A stretch of 16,190 nt of DNA from an uncultured Eubacteriales bacterium (GTDB lineage: Bacteria > Bacillota > Clostridia > Oscillospirales > Acutalibacteraceae): contig CAKSQT010000043.1 of NCBI GenBank assembly GCA_934486755.1, positions 1 through 16,190 of the forward strand, given 5' to 3'. Shown in pieces: positions 13,343-16,190 of this stretch (within the stretch, counting starts at the first letter, position 1; each line of letters begins with the position of its first letter). Position numbers and translations under genes: made by a program. The notes beneath the pieces are model-generated. The model was given only the letters and a program-made list of their open reading frames with translations. It searched no databases and was not told the origin of the DNA.

Positions 13343-14428
13343 CTATCTGTCCAACCCTTTTACAATAGTTCCGCCGCCGACCACAATATCGCCGTTATAA
13401 AACACAGCCGCCTGACCGGGGCTCGGCGCTCTTTGCGGTTCGTCGAACGTTATAATTGCCTGTGAATCACCGTAGGGCTTCAAAACCGCCGATTGTTCTG
13501 CGTGTCTGTAACGCAGTTTTGCGGTAACGCGCATTTCGGACTTCAAATCGTCAAACGGAATGTAATTCAAATCGGTTATAAAAACGCTCCTGTAAAAAAG
13601 GCCGTCCTCGCCGCCGAGGGTTACGTTATTTGAAACAGGGTCCTTATCTATAACAAAAGCGGGTTTCCCGAGTGCTATTCCAAGTCCTTTTCTCTGCCCG
13701 ACGGTGTATCTTATTACGCCGTTATGTTTCCCGAGAATGTTGCCGTTTTTATCAACAAAATTACCGCTCGGAGACTTGCCTGCCCTGCGTTCTATAAACG
13801 CTGCATAATCCCCGTCAGGAACGAAGCATATATCCTGACTGTCAGGCTTTGACGCATTTACAAAACCGAATTTTTCCGCAGTTTTTCTGACATCGGGCTT
13901 TGAAAGCTCTCCCAGAGGAAACAGCGTTCTTGAAAGCTGATCCTGCGTCATAGAGTACAGCACATAGGTTTGATCCTTGTTTTTATCCTGCGGACGGCGA
14001 AGCAGATACCTGCCGTTTTCATCAGTTTCGACCCGTGCGTAATGCCCCGTTGCTATTTTATCGTAACCGAGCATTTTTGCCCTTTCGAGCATATCGCCGA
14101 ATTTCACACGGCGGTTACATACGATACACGGATTGGGCGTTCTGCCGTTTTCGTATTCGGATATAAAATCGTTTATAACCGAATTTTCAAAACGTTCCTT
14201 AAAATTGAAAACATAATGTTTTATTCCGAGTTTACAGCAGACCAAACGGGCGTCTTCAACATCCGACAGCGAACAGCAGGTCTTAGTCCTGCCCGCTTCA
14301 TAATCCTCGCCGTCATAAAGCCTTAAAGTAACGCCGCTCACATCATATCCCGACTCCATCAAAAGCGCCGCCGCGACCGACGAATCAACGCCGCCGCTCA
14401 TTCCGACCATAACTTTTTCATTTTTCAT
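13343..14428 (-). CDS. mnmA: tRNA-specific 2-thiouridylase MnmA
   Basis: Thiolates C2 of the wobble uridine U34 in tRNAs for Lys, Glu and Gln, using sulfur relayed from a cysteine desulfurase. The 361-residue protein has the PP-loop S-G-G-V-D-S-S at 11-17, the N-P-C-I-V-C-N motif with catalytic C101, and the second catalytic cysteine C201 in D-S-Q-D-I-C-F-V. The downstream G-Q-R-K-G-L-G-I segment and the C-terminal beta barrel are also present. Length is standard. ATG at 14428 has an AAGGCGGTG ribosome site about nine nt ahead. It sits 31 nt before the LUD gene; a terminator ends the upstream GH9 gene, so a promoter should lie in 14429-14469, but only weak candidates are visible. Confidence 0.97.
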   Translation of the reverse strand: MKNEKVMVGMSGGVDSSVAAALLMESGYDVSGVTLRLYDGEDYEAGRTKTCCSLSDVEDARLVCCKLGIKHYVFNFKERFENSVINDFISEYENGRTPNPCIVCNRRVKFGDMLERAKMLGYDKIATGHYARVETDENGRYLLRRPQDKNKDQTYVLYSMTQDQLSRTLFPLGELSKPDVRKTAEKFGFVNASKPDSQDICFVPDGDYAAFIERRAGKSPSGNFVDKNGNILGKHNGVIRYTVGQRKGLGIALGKPAFVIDKDPVSNNVTLGGEDGLFYRSVFITDLNYIPFDDLKSEMRVTAKLRYRHAEQSAVLKPYGDSQAIITFDEPQRAPSPGQAAVFYNGDIVVGGGTIVKGLDR

Positions 14429-14464
14429 ACCGTAACACCGCCTTTCGCCAACCTATAAAATTAC

Positions 14465-14492
14465 TAAAAGAGTCGGAAACATTGTCCGACTC
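14465..14492 (-). terminator. Terminator of the GH9 gene
   Basis: A perfect 8-bp stem (GAGTCGGA at 14485-14492 pairing with TCCGACTC at 14470-14477 on the minus strand), a 7-nt loop and four T's, just after the GH9 stop. Confidence 0.85.
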
Positions 14493-14498
14493 AGAATA

Positions 14499-16190
14499 TT
14501 AAATAAAATCAGATAAAATCCACAGCATACGCGAAGCGGAATGTACCCACACTTCATTGTATGTAGCCTGATTGGTGCAGGGCGCATAGGGCGCGTCTTC
14601 ATAGCCTTGGCAATTCATTCCGACCGCTATTTCACCTGCAACATCTGGCATAAATTCCGTAAACATATTAGGATAATCATACCCTTCGCCGTATACGAAC
14701 GACCTTGAAAACGGATTGTTACCAACGACCCAGCCTATCTGCTGTTTTGCTATCTGCAAAAGCTCATCACTGTTCAGGGTCTTAGCGGCAAGCGAAATTG
14801 CCTTTGCCCTTGAAAGAATTATGCCGTAACTGCCCCTGAATTTATAGAATATGGGAATATTTCGTATGTAAATACCGTTGCCGATTTTTTCGGCATAGCG
14901 CAAATACTCATAAAAATCCTTGCCTGCCCTATCCTTTTTGTGGTCGCCCGTATAGGTAAGCGCAGGCGGAAATTCCTCAAAATAGATTGCGGCGGGGAGA
15001 TATCCGTAAGGCTGTGAAAACTCGCTTAGCTTTAATATGTATTCACCGTAAATTTCCACCGCTTTAAGCCACCTATCACGGTGCGGATTGTCGGGAAGCA
15101 GTTCTATCGCCTTGCACAGTGCGGCAAGCATAACCTGCTCGTGACCCCTGTGATCGTAGTTTATAGGAACCCGTCTTTCGGAATCCTCATAGAAAAATCC
15201 GCGAATCGGAACATCCCAATCCGGCAACTCGGTTTGCTGACACATGGTTATATAATCGCAGTTTTCCGCAGCAATATCGGCATATTTTGACTCGTCCGTA
15301 ATTTCAAAGAGCGACAAAGCGGCAAAAGCCGCCTGCGCTTTAAGCTGAACCAAAAAGTTTTTTTCGGTTTCATTGTTATCTGGCGAAGTAAACACCTTAT
15401 AAGCGCAGTCAAAATCAGTCAACGCCGCGTCAAGACAACGTTTTGCAAGCTCGCTGTCACTTTTCGCGAACACTTTATAAGCCTCAGCCTCTGCCGAAAC
15501 AGCACAGAAATTTTCAAAAGAAGCGTTTGAAGCGGGAAAATCAAATACATCCGTATTTCTGTCAAATTCATTCGTCCAAAAACTTGAAGTATTCCACACC
15601 AAACGGTATCCGTCGCCAAATCGGGTGGCAAGCAGCCATTTAAGCCCGTGGCGTGCTTCTTCATACATTTTTTCGGAAAGCTGAGGGTCGATTTTTTTCG
15701 CCGACTCACCGAAATTTAAAAAAGTATGTACCGCCTCAGCAGTATTGCAAAGACCCTGTGACAGATCGCCCGCGTCGTGCCAGCCGCCTGCCGCGCTCAG
15801 CCTTTTAACGTTTACGGGGTGAACCGTATACGCGTTCGTGTGGCATACGCCGTGTACACCCTCAACCTCTGCTCCGCAGCGCTCGTATTCAAAAAAGTTA
15901 CGAAGTTTATCCGCAAGGGGCAGATAATGCGTATTACTTACAGTAAATTCGGGAGTAACAATTCCGCCGTAGCTTATTTCATAATTTCCCTGTTCGCTAA
16001 GATTTGAAAAATCAAGAACGGAGAAATTACCTTTTTCGCAGGACACCTTTTGAGCCTTGCCTTTAAAAACTGTTTCGCCGCTCTCGGAATTTATAATTTC
16101 AAATATTTCACACGGAAGCTCGGCGGCAACGGCGCGTTTTATGTCGTTCGGGGCATACCCCGAATGGCAAAACGCAATTCTGTTCGGAAA
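14499..16190 (-). CDS. Glycoside hydrolase family 9 enzyme with N-terminal Ig-like domain (5' end cut off)
   Basis: The frame is open from the right edge to a stop at 14499 (563 codons visible), so the true start and any signal peptide lie beyond 16190; the GTG at 16046 is internal. The first roughly 85 residues fit the Ig-like CelD_N domain of GH9 enzymes: H-S-G-Y-A-P-N-D-I-K-R-A-V, then S-G-E-T-V-F-K-G, D-F-S and G-N-Y-E-I. The (alpha/alpha)6 catalytic domain follows, with G-G-W-H-D-A-G-D near 15760-15785 holding the two catalytic-base aspartates. Further on are V-V-G-N-N-P-F-S-R-S-F-V-Y-G-E-G, then T-Y-N-E-V-W-V-H near the C-terminus, whose Glu (14553-14555) is the expected general acid. 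GH9 enzymes cleave beta-1,4-glucans or related chains by inversion. Substrate is uncertain because the sequence after the aspartates differs from classic endoglucanases. Confidence 0.88.
   Translation of the reverse strand, partial: FPNRIAFCHSGYAPNDIKRAVAAELPCEIFEIINSESGETVFKGKAQKVSCEKGNFSVLDFSNLSEQGNYEISYGGIVTPEFTVSNTHYLPLADKLRNFFEYERCGAEVEGVHGVCHTNAYTVHPVNVKRLSAAGGWHDAGDLSQGLCNTAEAVHTFLNFGESAKKIDPQLSEKMYEEARHGLKWLLATRFGDGYRLVWNTSSFWTNEFDRNTDVFDFPASNASFENFCAVSAEAEAYKVFAKSDSELAKRCLDAALTDFDCAYKVFTSPDNNETEKNFLVQLKAQAAFAALSLFEITDESKYADIAAENCDYITMCQQTELPDWDVPIRGFFYEDSERRVPINYDHRGHEQVMLAALCKAIELLPDNPHRDRWLKAVEIYGEYILKLSEFSQPYGYLPAAIYFEEFPPALTYTGDHKKDRAGKDFYEYLRYAEKIGNGIYIRNIPIFYKFRGSYGIILSRAKAISLAAKTLNSDELLQIAKQQIGWVVGNNPFSRSFVYGEGYDYPNMFTEFMPDVAGEIAVGMNCQGYEDAPYAPCTNQATYNEVWVHSASRMLWILSDFI

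Noticed and set aside
3852..14428. A hidden defence, mobile or biosynthetic system
   Set aside because: I looked for transposases, integrases, recombination sites, toxin-antitoxin pairs, restriction genes, CRISPR repeats and large enzyme clusters and saw none; the genes are mainly conserved housekeeping genes in normal operons.
16046..16046. GTG at 16046 as the start of the GH9 protein
   Set aside because: The frame stays open to the window edge and the residues upstream match the N-terminal Ig-like domain of GH9 enzymes, so the gene is simply cut by the window.

Overview
The window looks like chromosomal backbone of a low-to-mid GC Gram-positive anaerobe, most likely an Oscillospirales/Ruminococcaceae-type clostridium. 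This is inferred from the AddB-type recombination nuclease, a BofA-family protein, a sortase-type SPKTG sorting signal, a GH9 glycosidase, the der-plsY-gpsA and yceD-rpmF gene orders, and strong AGGAGG ribosome binding sites with frequent GTG/TTG starts. All 17 genes lie on the minus strand, so transcription runs from high to low coordinates. I see no tRNA or rRNA gene, insertion sequence, phage gene, CRISPR array or toxin-antitoxin pair.

From the transcriptional upstream (right) end: positions 16190-14499 hold a GH9 glycosidase whose N-terminus is cut by the window edge; it ends in a clear terminator. Next come mnmA (tRNA 2-thiouridine), a LUD-domain protein and a secreted D-Ala-D-Ala carboxypeptidase (14428-11386). 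The carboxypeptidase start lies inside a long inverted repeat. Positions 11285-9494 carry pgi (glycolysis) and a small unrecognised P-loop protein, closed by a strong terminator.

A perfect TTGACA-17-TATAAT promoter then drives yceD-rpmF (9386-8675), closed by a 10-bp terminator hairpin with a GGAA loop. A second strong promoter, with a leader of about 130 nt, drives der-plsY-gpsA (8374-5418): ribosome assembly GTPase, then glycerol-3-phosphate acyltransferase and glycerol-3-phosphate dehydrogenase, the enzymes that start phospholipid synthesis. rpmB (L28) has its own promoter and terminator (5390-5070).

An MFS transporter, a dCMP deaminase and thiamine pyrophosphokinase (5039-2682) form a compact nucleotide/cofactor cluster. 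It is followed by a monocistronic gene for a small, apparently highly expressed wall-anchored protein (2618-2018). Last come a BofA-like membrane protein and the first 516 codons of addB, which runs off the left edge.

The window is mostly housekeeping, and I found no convincing new multi-gene system. The points most worth a second look are the SPKTG surface protein, the divergent GH9 enzyme, the unassigned P-loop protein and the hairpin over the carboxypeptidase start.
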